Origin: Psococerastis gibbosa
Lineage: Eukaryota > Arthropoda > Insecta > Psocodea > Psocidae
NCBI GenBank assembly: GCA_963971405.1
Contig: OZ020484.1
Span: forward strand, 7,750,001 to 7,814,000
Reading direction: 5' to 3'
DNA length: 64,000 nt
Shown here: one piece after another, positions 1-11,224 of the stretch
How the letters are laid out: every line of letters starts with the position of its first letter
How positions within the stretch are numbered: the first letter of the stretch is position 1
Translations under genes and position numbers: made by a program
The notes under the pieces: model-generated
The model's database searches: none
What the model saw: the letters and a program-made list of their open reading frames with translations, nothing else
Told to the model about the DNA's origin: nothing

Positions 1-600
1 GTACAGTATAAAAGTATATGAATAAAATTGAAATGTGGAAATTTAACGTTTGAACTGCAATTGACTAACGCTGCCTACTGTATTACCGATACTTATCATA
101 CGTAAGCTTATTAGACTTTACACTGCCAATGGCACATTACATAATATAAGCGTTGAAATACAGTCAACTGTCATTATAATGGAATATAAAAAAAATTGGA
201 AGAATTGGAATATGGCAACTAAAATGTTACAGACCAAAATTTGAATTTAAGCGGGAACGCTGCAAGCGCCGCGGTGCGGAAAAAATAATCTCCGTCCACT
301 TAGCAGAAGACGGTTCTTAGTGGAAGAAGGGCAAAATTCCATTTTATACAGCGTTGACAGCCCCCTGGCTACCAGTACTCTTATCGCAGGTGTATGGTGC
401 GTTTATTTGTTGTTCTGTTATTATTATTCGCATTTCGTTGTGTACAAGTATTTACTGTTCTTGTCTCATGGTTAACTAGGCCTATAGGTAGACTATTTAT
501 AGGTAGGTAGGTATATATAGGTAGGCCTATTTTTTCCACCCTGGGTATTCTTACAATATATGCACAATATGTACTCAATAGCCTTATATATATAAAGGAA
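1..600. other. No gene recognised
   Basis: AT-rich sequence with a short TAGGTAGG-type repeat at 483-528. No protein frame has convincing content. Confidence 0.6.
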
Positions 601-855
601 AATCTAGTTAACTTCAGCAACAGATGTGATGTTCACAATTACCCCACTAGAACAGCTCATCACCTACAAATCCCTAAGTGCAGATTAACAAAAACAAAGA
701 GTAGTTTCCCAAATTTGGCCATTAAGTTATACAACTCCCTACCGAGGTCAATCCAGACAGAAAATCTGCCCCAATTTGGAAAAACTGTTGAGTACATATT
801 AAAAACACATCCCATATATTCCATAAATGAATTTTATGAACTAGTTTGGAGTTAG
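601..855 (+). pseudogene. 3' end of a non-LTR retrotransposon reverse transcriptase (CR1/Jockey-like)
   Basis: Open frame from 601 to the TAG at 853-855. NYPTRTAHHLQIPKCRL, KLYNSLPRSIQTENLPQFGK and SINEFYEL match the conserved C-terminal tail of these reverse transcriptases (NTR, KLYN.LP, FY...E). It is 5' truncated near 600. A 3' UTR follows and ends in a CTGATT microsatellite near 1080-1110. Confidence 0.7.
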
Positions 856-897
856 GTATAGGCCTATGCACTGATAACGAAACCCTCGTGGTAAATT

Positions 898-1110
898 ATT
901 AATGTAATATTTATTATTAATGTAATATTAATGTAATATTTATTATTAATGTAATATTATTGTGATAGTAGTGTAGGCTAATATTATTGTGATAGTAATG
1001 TAGGCTAATATTATTGTGATAGTCATTTTTTTTGTACTTCAATTTTTGACGATGTGAATCCAGCTATGTCCTGGCACTTAAACGGATTATACTGATTCTG
1101 ATTCTGATTC
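898..1110 (+). repeat. Minisatellite and CTGATT tail of the LINE 3' UTR
   Basis: AATGTAATATTTATTATT repeats at 898-955. A unit around ATTATTGTGATAGT...GTAGGCTA repeats three times to 1022. The stretch ends with CTGATTCTGATTCTGATT (about 1080-1105), a typical simple-repeat tail of a non-LTR element. Confidence 0.65.
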
Positions 1111-1119
1111 TATTCTGGT

Positions 1120-1982
1120 GCGAGACCTTTATTAATTTTGTAAATTAACATAGTGTCCAAGACTATATTTCTGCCAATCTTTACCAATTGTGGTACTCCA
1201 CTCATAGACAAATAACTGACTCCACTGATATGAGTTTAGCAGCTGAAACATTAATAATAATGGCATTTTTTTATTCTTCAATTCACTTTCGCTGGACTAC
1301 AGAAAATTTAAAAGAAAAGTTACTTTGGATTGTAATCATACAATCAATGAGGTAAACACGAGGACAGCCTGCCTCAATGATCTGCAAAGATTCTGTATGC
1401 TCTGATAGGGGTAGTTTCCACTTATTGTGGTTTTACCGTGGGATGAGGGAGAACAATGGGTGAAGGTCTAGTTTAGCTACCCCGCTGTATCAAAAGTCGA
1501 ATGAAAATGCTTTTAATATGGAAGGAAAACATCCAATTTGCAAGGGAATTCATATTTTAAGCAAGAGTTGTCTTATTTACATGCCTCTGGCAATATTCCT
1601 TCCACAAAATTTTTTATGAGCAATTTGTCCCTATACCTGCCCATGCAAAAATTCGGCTGTAACTCAAAAACTATACTTTTCCGACTTTTAATTCTTTCGG
1701 AAATGGGTTTCTTTAAAGCTAAATCAACGATATAGAACCAAATTTTGTGAGGGGTTTATGAGGGGTAGCTAAACTGAACCTTTACCAAAAATGTACTTAC
1801 TCCTAGAGACTTGAAATAGTACTGAACTTTACGCTCTCTGCTCTTTCTAGAATTGCTAAGATTGTCTAGATCGTCTATCCCACCGGGTTGGGTCAGGGGC
1901 AAAGATTGATTGATTTTATATTGTTACAGTTACATGAGGCCTACTGCTGGAACCTAATTGAATAGACTTCGACAAATGACCC
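1120..1982. other. 5' flank of the dehydratase gene
   Basis: No coding evidence. A pyrimidine-rich stretch ending in TTGTTACAG at 1928 could be the acceptor of an intron in the 5' UTR, so the true first exon may lie further left. No TATA box or initiator stands out. Confidence 0.4.
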
Positions 1983-4900
1983 ATGGAAGATCCAAAGCAT
2001 TTCATTGGAGGGCCAATAACCGACCTACCCTCACCTGCATTTGTAATCAACTTAATAAAAGTGAAGGAAAATGCCCAGCGAATGATAAAGAAATGTGCAG
2101 AATTAGGCATATCACTTCGTCCGCATGTAAAAACACATAAGACTATGTAAGTACTAGTACGAATATTACACGTAACAATTGGGGCGGGGGGGGGGGGGGG
2201 GGGAGCCGAACGTTTAGAGTTCAGGAAGCACCGGATTCGATACTTGGCCACTGCCCCCAGAGCAAGAACTGTCATTCTAATTCTATCTTACACTCATCTG
2301 GGGAAGCCCATATGAATTTCATACCTGCATGTCCAGAGATTGTAGCAAATGTGAGACAACCGAAAATCTTTTATTTGGAAGACAAGTATCCTTGCCGGTT
2401 CGCTTTACGTTCAGGTTGCACTGAATAGTAGCCAGTAGAACTTGAACAAGCAGACCTTTGACCCAAGACACATGATGTAAGGGCAGGAAGAAACAACAGA
2501 AACGCTGAGGTTAAGAAAAAGCTTCCTTCGTTGTACAGCGGCCCGATCATGGTGATTTTAATACTGGGGGTAATATAATACCATGACACGTGATGGTATT
2601 AATTCAATTGCTTAAGGCGGCTATTCCGCTTGTCAATATTCCCAATATTCCGTCATTTATGCATCAATAATAAGTCTCTACCATATTATTGTATAACTTA
2701 ATTTATAATAGATAAGTATCTACATAATAGTCTCCTTAAAACAAAAATCTCATAAATTATTACATCAAGACATGTAGAGTAGTGGTACGGACTCTGACTT
2801 TCACCCGAAAGGTTGTTGGTTCGAGTCCTACACTTCCTACATTTTCTGGCCATGCTTCGGAGGGCATGTAAAGCAGGTGGTCCCTGGCCTTCCTAGTTGA
2901 GTGTAAGAGAGGGCTTTGTGGCCCTAACTCCGCTGGGTTGGCTTAGTAATAGGACAATAAAAGTCCTTTTTTATTTTTATTTATTTATAATTATTTATGC
3001 ACAAGTGGCGGAATATTGACAAGTGGAATAGCCGCCTAAAATAAATGAACAGTAAATTTCAGAATTTTTTAAATTGTTATGTTGGCAATACTAAAGACCT
3101 GAACTGACGCGACGCTGCCGTAGCAAATATCAATATAAATTGCCAAATGTAAACATTTCGCCCCAGAAATAAACACTAAAGTGAACAAGTTTTAATTTTG
3201 AAAAGAAAAAAAATAATTTGTCTAAATCTAAGGCACAAAAAATTAAGAAACTCACCAAAAATATAGCCGAAGATTCAATTTTTTAAATAGACACAATTTG
3301 AATTATCCGCACTTAGCACTCTTGTGACGATTACCAACATCAAAAATTAAAATTCCGAAATTTATTGTCCATACCTAGCAGAAAAAGAAGAATTAATACC
3401 ATCATGTGACATGTTATTATACATAATTACCCCCGGTATTAAAATTGCCATGACCGGGTCGCAGATGTAGAATTATATAATAAATATATATATATAAATA
3501 TAGACTGATGGCCTGCATGAAACAAACTACAAAGCCGTCCAAGCTGCTCAATTGTGGACAACCCATTGAATGCGTGTCTTCCTGAGCACGGAAAATTTTT
3601 ATTGTACTCGACCTTCAGGCCCGACAAGGAAAGAAAGAAGAACTAAACATTGTTCCTGTTTTTGTTCGCAGTGAAGCTGCTCTGTTACAGACTGGAGGCA
3701 AAAGATTAGGGATTGTTGTTTCGACCGTGCAAGAGGCTTGGTTCTACACTCAACATGGGTTTGACGACATCCTCCTCGGCCGTCCTGTGACTGGTCATGT
3801 TCTCCAGCGGTGTTCCAGTCTGCGACGAGCCGTATCAATACTATTCCTTGTTAATTCCGAAGAAGGGCTTGCTGCTGTCTTGAAAAATTCAGACACTGAC
3901 AACCCGCTTAAGGTTTTGTTGAAGATTAGCACTGGATATGAAAGGAGTAAGTAACATGTACCCCTTTTGGGAAATAGGTTTTGATGAAATAATAATAATT
4001 CGTTTAATTAATTAAATAAACTATAGTGAAAATTACAATTATTGTAGGTGCCCAATGCCAATTAGGTGAGTAGGGATCACCTAGACAGATTCAATTTTAT
4101 CTGACCCACACAAATGATGTAGTACAAACACCTGTGTCAAATCTACAAAAACAGTTTAGTTATTGTAAAATTTCCTCATCTAAATATAAAATTGAAAGCG
4201 CGCCTGGTCTGTATCAAGAATTAATAAATAAATAAAACACTATTTTGAGCCTATTTATTCAAAATGCTTCAACCGTGAAAGACACCCGGGCCCACCGCTT
4301 CTAGTTTTGTCAATAAGTTTTCGTCTATAAACTCTAAAGAATTTGGCAGTCAAAATGGGTAGAACGTCACAATTTTAAAATCTTCCCCGGCGGTAGACTT
4401 TGCTCGTCCCTGCTTGGAGCAATTTCAAAGCGGCGGTGACTCTTACGTCATGACTCCCCAATTATAAAGCTGCTTAAGTCCATACTTCGATGTCTAAGTA
4501 GTGTCACTGAAGACGTCGAAGAGGGCGAAACTTTTGAAAGTCATTTCCAGGTCCTACTCGCCCTGCCCCAGAGTCATCACTTCCATTATGGTTCCATTTT
4601 AGGTGGAATACCTTGGGAAAACATCGACACCATCCAGCATTACGCTAAGGAACTCACTAACTGCCCTGGAACGACTTTCTGCGGGCTATACGTTCACTGT
4701 GGCAACTCTTACACCACGGAAAGAAATGTTGTTGAGGCTGTCAGGGACGAAAGCGTTGCGCGGATTTTGTCGGTACGCGACCAGTTACGTGACGTTGAAA
4801 TTAATTGCGTCCACGTGGGAATTGGGTCAACGCCATCTTGTAGTTTGTCTGCTGAGCCAAGTATGTCGCAGCTAACTGAAGTTCACCCCGGAAATTATGT

Positions 4901-7900
4901 CTTTTACGGTGAGTAGGTAATGAGAATAAACAGTATGTACCGCATTTTATTTGCTTGCAACTTGAACTTCGTGTTCTGATCCTGTGAGACAGCGACTAAC
5001 CACTTTCCTGGTACTTTCAGACTGTCAACAAGAGTCCTATGGGTCGTGTACACGTGACCAAATCGCTGGACGAGTTATGACGCGTGTCGTGTCGCATCAT
5101 CCCTCGCGAAACCAAATATTGGTAGACCTGGGCTTCACTGGATTGACCAAGCAAGGCCTGGACCTGGCTGTACCTGGATTTTGCGCTGTCGACGGCCATC
5201 CAAACCTCAAGTAAGTATTCTGAGAAGAACTTTGAAATTGTTTTTGGGAACTCATAACTGAATGAATTTGAAAAACGCTGCAATTAATTAAATACTGCAT
5301 ACGCATTGTGTACAATAGTGGGCTGAAAGGTCCGAAATTCGCGCAAATACGAGAAAATTGGATACCTCTAACTATAAAGTCATAGGACTTCGAAGGCATA
5401 GTGGGAGCTCGTTCGTACTTGTGCGAGTCTCTACACATCATGCGATCGGGGACCTGTCGTAACTCAACACAGGTATCACCTACAGAGGCGACTGAAGAGG
5501 TTATTCGGAGACATTTATTGAATTGTTTGTATGCGAATAATCTTTAAAAAAAAAAAAGAGCCATAAATGAGAGTAGTAGGCGAAGTTGAAAAAATGCTCA
5601 TTTACATGTTGATTTGCAAATATTGTTGTATGTAGCCGGCTATAACACAGTTTGACCACAGCTTTTGAAGACGTGGACCTATTCTTGCATTTTTTTCACG
5701 CATTCCATAGCTGTGGCAAAACGCTATTAGTGCCGGCTATATACTATGCATGAACATGTAGAGGAACATTGCTTCTACTTCTTCTCTCTTACCCAAGACT
5801 GCATGATCGATTTTTAAGGAGAAATTTAATTATCTCAAGTAAGTAGGTTCAAGGTATTTCAAACGATTTTATTATGGCTAGAAGTACTCCTTGCGTTTTG
5901 TCTCACGAAAACGGGATAATAGGTTGAGGAATCGTATTCCGCCCGTTTTTGCTTTAGATAATAATTTTTATCAACTAGATCAATTTCCTCGTCATTTCCT
6001 TAAAAATAGTCTGATTGCTTCCAACCAATCGTTGAGATAGAAGAAGAAAAGAAAAAGTATAGCTAACTTGGAATAGGCCAAGATGATGATAAAAATGAAG
6101 ATAGTGAGTAATATGTGACTTGCACAGATTGTATATCACTATACAACTACCTAATTACATTATATATTCAATGCCCAGATTGACTAACTTATTTCAGGTT
6201 AGTTGCTATGACCCAAGAGTTGGGCAAATTGGAGTCAGTTGACGGCAGCAAAATCGATTTTTCCTTATTTCCTGTGGATAGTCTTCTTTTCCTCTTTCCT
6301 TATCATGTAAGTTTTATTCCTTACCGAAACGTTAATTTAATTATCATTAACTAGGCTGAGAACTTTAGGTTTCATTATTGGTTACAAGAGAGAGTAACGA
6401 ATAAGCACTTACAGTAGATGGCTTCGATAGGTTCAGCGAATGAGCTCATTTAGAGTACTTCTAGAGTTCTGTATAGGAGAGATGGAACATTCGCTTCTCG
6501 GCAAAAATGCCTGCCATGTCTTTTCAATGGCTGGTCAAAGGAGAATCTGCAGGGGGCCCCTGGAAATGAAAGGTGTATTCTTCCCATCTCTCTTATATAG
6601 GAGTCTAAGTACATGTCATAAAGAAATATATTGATCGGAGTCGTAAGTCCTTATATATATATATTCGCAGTGAAAGGAATTCTGAAAATTATCCTTATCG
6701 GTTAAAATTCAATAGTTTTTTATAGCTAAACCCGGGAAGGGTAGATACATCTTCTTTTAGTACTCCGAGGGTGGCTCCCCTAATCGTAGGCAAAGCTGCG
6801 GAAAGTAGAGTCCGAAGGAATCTGACAGCATGCATTGGAATTATTGAAAATAAATATGGCGGCTTCGTATGGATTCCACTTTCCGTAGCTTTGTCAATGA
6901 CGGCTACCATTTACCGACCATAGTAGTCAATGTTCACTGACGTATATATGATACTGCCGGTGCGGTGGGAAGGCAGAACAAAAACCTATGTTTTCGGCAG
7001 CAGACATGCACTATGTAACCTACTTCTCATTTTCAATAGAAACGGCACTAGCCAGTCTTCTTCTATAGTCGCAATCTCGGTTTGCTGTAAATCTTTCCAT
7101 CTTCTCCATTTATACCTGTGCTTGTCCACGTAGGTAGACATAAAATTGCAAGCTATGCCCCCTCAAGTCGACGCGTGGAAGGGTGTCACATCAACCTGTA
7201 TATACAGTATATTATGTGTTAACAATTTCTATGTAACATGTTAAAAAAATAAACAGACTATTGTCCTTGTTATACAAACTATGGCCAGGTACAGTTTACA
7301 CTTTGAAGTTTTTTTTTAGTCGTAAAAATAAAATACAAATATAAATATGTATACATGGTTAAGCAGACCAAAAATCGTTGTTAAAGTCTAAGGTCTGTTA
7401 AATTGAGCTATGTAGTTTTTCTGTTCTGTTTCTGTTTTTCTGACCAATGAGTTATTGCGCGTTTGTAGGCCGAAAACGAATATACAGTGCGTTATCATGT
7501 TCCCTTGCTAACGTTGTGCAAAATATCAAGTTTGCTGCAGTTTTGAACAGGCTCTGTTGCTCCCAATGGTGCTTGCTATTGTAATGTTTGGCGCATATTC
7601 CACAAACGTCAATAGTGATAGTAAATGTAGTATTGACGGACATTTCAATTTGTCATTGGTACACGCCATTTCACTTGTTTTTTCAACTATTGATCACTTT
7701 TCTTCTAATGACACGTATGCGCCAAATTTTTGAAATTTTGTTTGCATTTGTTTTCTTCGTACACTTATTATTTTTATTAAAACCTAATAATAGTAGGAGA
7801 TCCGAAGTAAGATCGATATTCACCAATCTGTTTAATGGATGAAAACTGTTTTATAAACAATCTATTAAAATGTTTGTACTTAACATATTCCATGACGCCA

Positions 7901-8201
7901 TTTTAGTTTGTTATTGTTTGCAGCGCGTGATTTGACTCTATGATCATTGATCAATTTTAATTATGGCATAGAGTAAAATTAAAATTTCCGTCAATACTAC
8001 ATTTACTATCACTATTGACGTTGGTGGAATAAGCGCCTTAAGAAGTCAGTTACCAGTCTAGTACACCCGTAATTAGAATTTAAAGCTACAACAGACGAAA
8101 TGTTTTAGGCTTGTGCCACTGCTGGGATGTATGACTGCTACTTTGTGCATGACGACCAAGGCACGGTGTTGGAAACATGGCGGCCTACACGTGGATGGTA
8201 G
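1983..8201 (+). CDS. DSD: D-serine dehydratase / D-threonine aldolase-like PLP enzyme, six exons, complete
   Basis: Family members remove ammonia from D-serine to give pyruvate, or cleave D-3-hydroxy amino acids, using PLP and a metal ion in the cytosol. Exons: 1983-2146, 3672-3946, 4603-4908, 5021-5210, 6198-6306, 8109-8201. All junctions are GT-AG, phases agree and the sum is 1137 nt (378 aa), close to the vertebrate enzyme. The ATG is followed by G and has an in-frame TGA two codons upstream. The N-terminal alanine-racemase-like barrel carries RPHVKTHKT, with K50 the expected PLP Schiff-base lysine. IVVST...EAWFY...GFDDILLG (exon 2), LKISTGY (exons 2-3), YVHCGNSY and VGIGSTPS (exon 3) are family blocks. 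The C-terminal domain has VDLGFTGLTKQG and ends FPYHACATAGMYDCYFV, where H348 and C350 match the zinc ligands of the chicken enzyme. Intron 1 holds a nested transposon, introns 4 and 5 hold MITEs. Substrate is inferred from the family; D-threonine aldolase-type activity is the main alternative. Confidence 0.9.
2616..3036. mobile_element. PIF/Harbinger-like MITE, split by a SINE
   Basis: The ends GGCGGCTATTCCGCTTGTCA and its inverted partner (TGACAAGTGGAATAGCCGCC) are flanked by TAA on both sides (2613-2615 and 3037-3039). The sequence without the SINE matches 19557-19741. Confidence 0.8.
2766..2990 (+). repeat. tRNA-like SINE, copy 1
   Basis: The head TAGAGTAGTGGTACGGACTC resembles an A box. 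GGTTCGAGTCC is an exact pol III B box. The body contains GGGCATGTAAAGCAGGTGGT, GGCCTTCCTAGTTGAGTGTA and GAGAGGGCTTTGTGGCCCTA. The tail runs GTAATAGGACAATAAAAGTC into a T/A-rich end. At least seven other full or partial copies lie in this window. Confidence 0.8.
4500..4550 (+). mobile_element. Hammerhead-like core, second copy, in intron 2 of the dehydratase gene
   Basis: CACTGAAGACGTC, then GAAGAGGGC, then GAAACTTTTGAAAGTC matches the 31655 copy at the conserved positions (CACTGAAGA, GTC, GAAAC, TTTGAAAGT). The arms GTC/GGC pair only weakly. It lies about 55 bp before the exon 3 acceptor. Confidence 0.3.
5310..5550 (+). repeat. Short interspersed repeat B, copy 1
   Basis: Shares TACTTGTGCGAGTCTC, GATCGGGGACCTGTCGTAAC, AGAGGCGACTGAAGAGGT and TTGAATTGTTTGTATGCGA with copies at 15690-15850 and 63440-63640. 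An RNA-derived SINE is possible but no clear pol III boxes are seen. It lies in intron 4 of the dehydratase gene. Confidence 0.6.
5633..5740. mobile_element. Small palindromic MITE in intron 4
   Basis: TAGCCGGCTATAACACAGTT on the left pairs with CTATTAGTGCCGGCTA on the right, continuing through a shared CACAGCT block. Length about 108 bp. The superfamily is unclear. Confidence 0.6.
7480..7565 (-). repeat. Interspersed repeat E, head fragment
   Basis: GTTATCATGTTCCCTTGCTA to AAGTTTGCTGCAGTTTTGAA and GCTCTGTTGCTC matches the head of the other two copies. It lies next to the MITE in intron 5 of the dehydratase gene. Confidence 0.5.
7590..8037. mobile_element. PIF/Harbinger-like MITE in intron 5
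   Basis: Long inverted repeats GGCGCATATTCCACAAACGT and the partner ending GGTGGAATAAGCGCC enclose the CAATAGTGATAGTAAATGT arm. The flanks TTT and TTA are a near match. Its interior (TTAAAATGTTTGTACTTAAC, TGATCATTGATCAATTTTAA) is shared with the composite copies at 33367, 37081, 55204 and 56632. It ends 71 bp before the last exon. Confidence 0.75.
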
Positions 8202-8975
8202 TTATATAGTGATAATACGCTATTTGTACAATATTATTAGACTGTTGTTGATTTGAAATGTTATGGTAGCATTTGTTTCTGCATGTATGTTAGTGCTGTG
8301 TAGTACACCCAATTTCACTGAATCCGTTCATCAATTCAGTTCACTGCTCAAAAGGATCTGCCAAGTCAAATAGTTATTTATGAACGAGTGAGTGGGTGAC
8401 CTTTTTATAAGGAGTTGCAACTTGCAATTGAATCGACAGACGAAATCGTCGATTCAAAAAGATCTGCCAACTTAGTCAGTTCTTTTTGAACGGGTGTCCT
8501 GACTCCTGATGGATGCCCTGTTGGTAAAAGTGATTGCGTAGGGAAGAGCTCGCATACCATACTATCTTTCACAATTTTTTAGCGCCCCCTGCCGTGTCCT
8601 ATTGAACTGGTAAACTAGTTGAATTGATCGTGAACGGAACTGGCAACTACTGTTTGGTTCATGTATACTAGGTGTCGACAACCTTTTTTTCATTTCGTAA
8701 TTTCGTAATAACCAGATTGAGATCTGCTAGAAGGGCCACACATCCCAAAAAAAAAAAAAAAAAAAAAAAATACTAAATTGATTGCTATCAACCTTCAAGT
8801 CCTTGTAATTAGAAACGCCTTACAGGTGTCTTTAAAATATGAATGTACCATAAAATGCAAGTAAGTAGCCATCTGGATGCGTTATGCTCATTACCAATTT
8901 AATCTTTTTGTATAGAACCGGTCATAATATAGGGAAGAGCCGCATGCGGCTCGCCAGCCTTGCGTTCCCGACCCC
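8202..8975. other. 3' flank of the dehydratase gene
   Basis: No coding evidence. It contains an A run at 8747-8770 and two similar AAAAGGATCTGCCAA / AAAAAGATCTGCCAA blocks near 8350 and 8457. No clear AATAAA follows the stop closely. Confidence 0.5.
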
Positions 8976-9418
8976 TGCAGCCCTATTATATCGATTTGGG
9001 ATTAACTTAACAATTCAATTGTTTTAAAAATGCAAAATGCGCGGAAAATTCAAAATGATAAATTAAACCTCTGCTATATTTTTGGTGAGCTTTCAATTTT
9101 TTCTCCCATAGATGTATACACATTAATCAAAATTCTTATTATATTTCCGAATTCTACCTATACATTTTAATGTTTATTAGTGTTCCCTTCAATTATAAAA
9201 CAATGCAACCATTCTCTTGTATTCCAATAATTTATTAATTTGAGTTTCCCGCGCTAATTTCCCACAAAGGGGGAAGAAGAAGAATTTCCCGCGCTATTTT
9301 AACACCGTCACGTGGCCCCTTACTAATGCGGTATTCAAAAATAAACCTTGGTATTATATAAACCCCGGTGTGACGTTAATCACAAATCGCTATAATAGGA
9401 CTGCTCTATTGGAACGAT
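8976..9418. mobile_element. Inverted-repeat element, TCATGGCGATT-end family
   Basis: Ends with inverted TCGATTTGGGATTAACTT and GTTAATCACAAATCGCTA, and shares internal blocks (TTGAATTTCCCGCG-like, TTGTATTCCAATAATTTATT) with 14246-14612 in reverse. Confidence 0.6.
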
Positions 9419-11224
9419 TCAACATATACACAGCACAACTGCATGCTTTTGTATTTCCTACTCACCCCTAATTCAAATTCGCACTTACGCACTCTGAGCT
9501 CACATCCTTGTGCTTAACTGAGAAAAGAGTTAAAATCTAGTATAAGGAATAGTAACTTATAGTAGGAATGAGGATATCCAATGATATCATGAAATCAAAG
9601 AACTTATATAATACACTAGAAGAACCATTGGCGCTAGTGTTGCATGGTCATTTGACTTCCGCCATTTTTGGGCTCACAGCAGGGGGTATTCTGTATTTTA
9701 TTTAAAAACTAAGAGAAAATGTTTTTTTGTTGCCCTTTTATTATTGCCTATAATTTAATTTTGCATTGCTACATTTGAAATTTCATAGGGTACAGTACAG
9801 TTGCTGTTTTGGATGATTGAACTTATTTGATGCTATTGTTTATTTTTAATCCACATTATTTTCAGCTATTTTGGGCAACTATATTTATCATAATAGTGAA
9901 GTTAGACAGCCTAAATATTTAATAAAGACACATTTTTTTTAGTTTTAAAAATCTTGGGTTAGGTATCATAAGATAACTATTGAGTTTCATTTGGCGCGAA
10001 AATGTGAGACCAAAATATGGCGGATCTTCTATTAGTCCCCTGCTTCCGCAAGCAAATCATATGGAGGTGTAGGGGGCTAGGGGCATAAAATAGCTACTAG
10101 TACTATACTAGTGCGCGCTTGTGTCTTCCAACACCAATGGCGGACGCACAGGGGGGTCATGACCCCCCCCCCCCTCCCCTAAATGAGTAAATTCATAAGA
10201 TAATAAAAGAAATTTTTTTTTAAATAAAACCCAACAAACAACAAACAAATTGCCTTTTAAATTTACATACTTGTGACCCCCCCCCCCTAAATTTTCCGCT
10301 GGATCCGCCCTTGCTCCCAACTCAATTCTATTTTCGACGAGTACACCTTATAAAAACGGAATATATGAGAAACAAGTTTTCTATGCTTAGTCTTCTTAAA
10401 AAAAAAAAAAAAAAAAAATAGTTTTTCCTACATTTTCTCAGCACTTTAGCACAGGCAAGTTGAACCGCTCCCAGAAAAGCAGAAAATCTTCCTATAGGCC
10501 TTCATTGCAGCCCAAATCGGAATTTAACCGATGATGCAAACGTCATGTCATCATTATAAAAGCTCCAAGGACAAACCATTTTGGTTTTCCATTAGTTTTG
10601 ACAAAGCACCACCGGAACGAGACAGGTCGTGCTTCCTCCTAACTACATCTGCGTGACTGCGCAGATTTCTCGCAGGTGTGCTAGTGAAAAAGATGTTATC
10701 TGGAATACTTGTCTGGCAAATTATTAAGATATTTCAGTTTGACTGGTTGGGACAACATTGACAAACAGAGGCGTAACTAGAAATATTTTTTGGGAGGGAG
10801 AGGCTTCCGAATTTTCTTCTGAAAATACATGGATTTGGGGGCCGGGGCCTATGTGCACAACGGGTACTTCAAATAATATAATGAATGTTGATATTTCCAT
10901 GCTTATTTAAGCACAGGCCTTAAGCCGTGCGGTGGAATTTTTAATTATTTTTTTTCGGCGACAAATCTCGATCCTCGACATACGCCACTGGCATGTGTAA
11001 ACAGTATTAGTACCTAACAACAGAATTAGGCAGTACCGTAATTTGAATCTAAGCGGGAAACTGCAGTGACATAAATAACACCCTCGCGACCCCCGCGATG
11101 CGGGGGGCGCAGCATTGCGGGGGGGGGGGGCGCATTTCGGCTCCCAAAAATAAATTAAATAATGTATAAATCTACGTAATGAATAAAAATATTCCATTTC
11201 AATTTGTCATCCATGTTGACTATA
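9419..11224. other. Intergenic, repeats only
   Basis: Apart from the MITE at 10135-10313, this stretch has an A run at 10398-10419 and a G tract near 11120-11130. A possible hAT-style pair (CAGAGGCGTAACTAG at 10766, TACGCCACTG at 10980) lacks a target duplication. No genes seen. Confidence 0.5.
10135..10313. mobile_element. hAT-style G/C-tract MITE
   Basis: The ends CAATGGCGGACGC and GGATCCGCCCTTG are inverted and enclose long G and C tracts around an AT-rich core (AAATGAGTAAATTCATAAGA). It matches 18540-18739. The target duplication is not clear in this copy. Confidence 0.65.

Larger units (their letters stand above)
2542..3457. mobile_element. Inverted-repeat element interrupted by a nested MITE and SINE
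   Basis: The ends about 2542-2605 and 3390-3457 are imperfect inverted repeats (CCCGATCATGGTGATTTTAA against CCCGGTCATGGCAATTTTAA, continuing through ATGGTATTAATT). The left arm is directly followed by a PIF/Harbinger-like MITE (2616-3036), which itself contains a SINE (2766-2990). The termini resemble those of the elements at 8976, 14246 and 60425 (TCATGGCGATT...). It sits in intron 1 of the dehydratase gene. Confidence 0.65.

Noticed and set aside
10766-10990. hAT MITE with CAGAGGCGTAACTAG and TACGCCACTG ends
   Set aside because: The ends look right, but the flanking 8-mers (TTGACAAA and GCATGTGT) do not match, so the two ends may belong to different elements.
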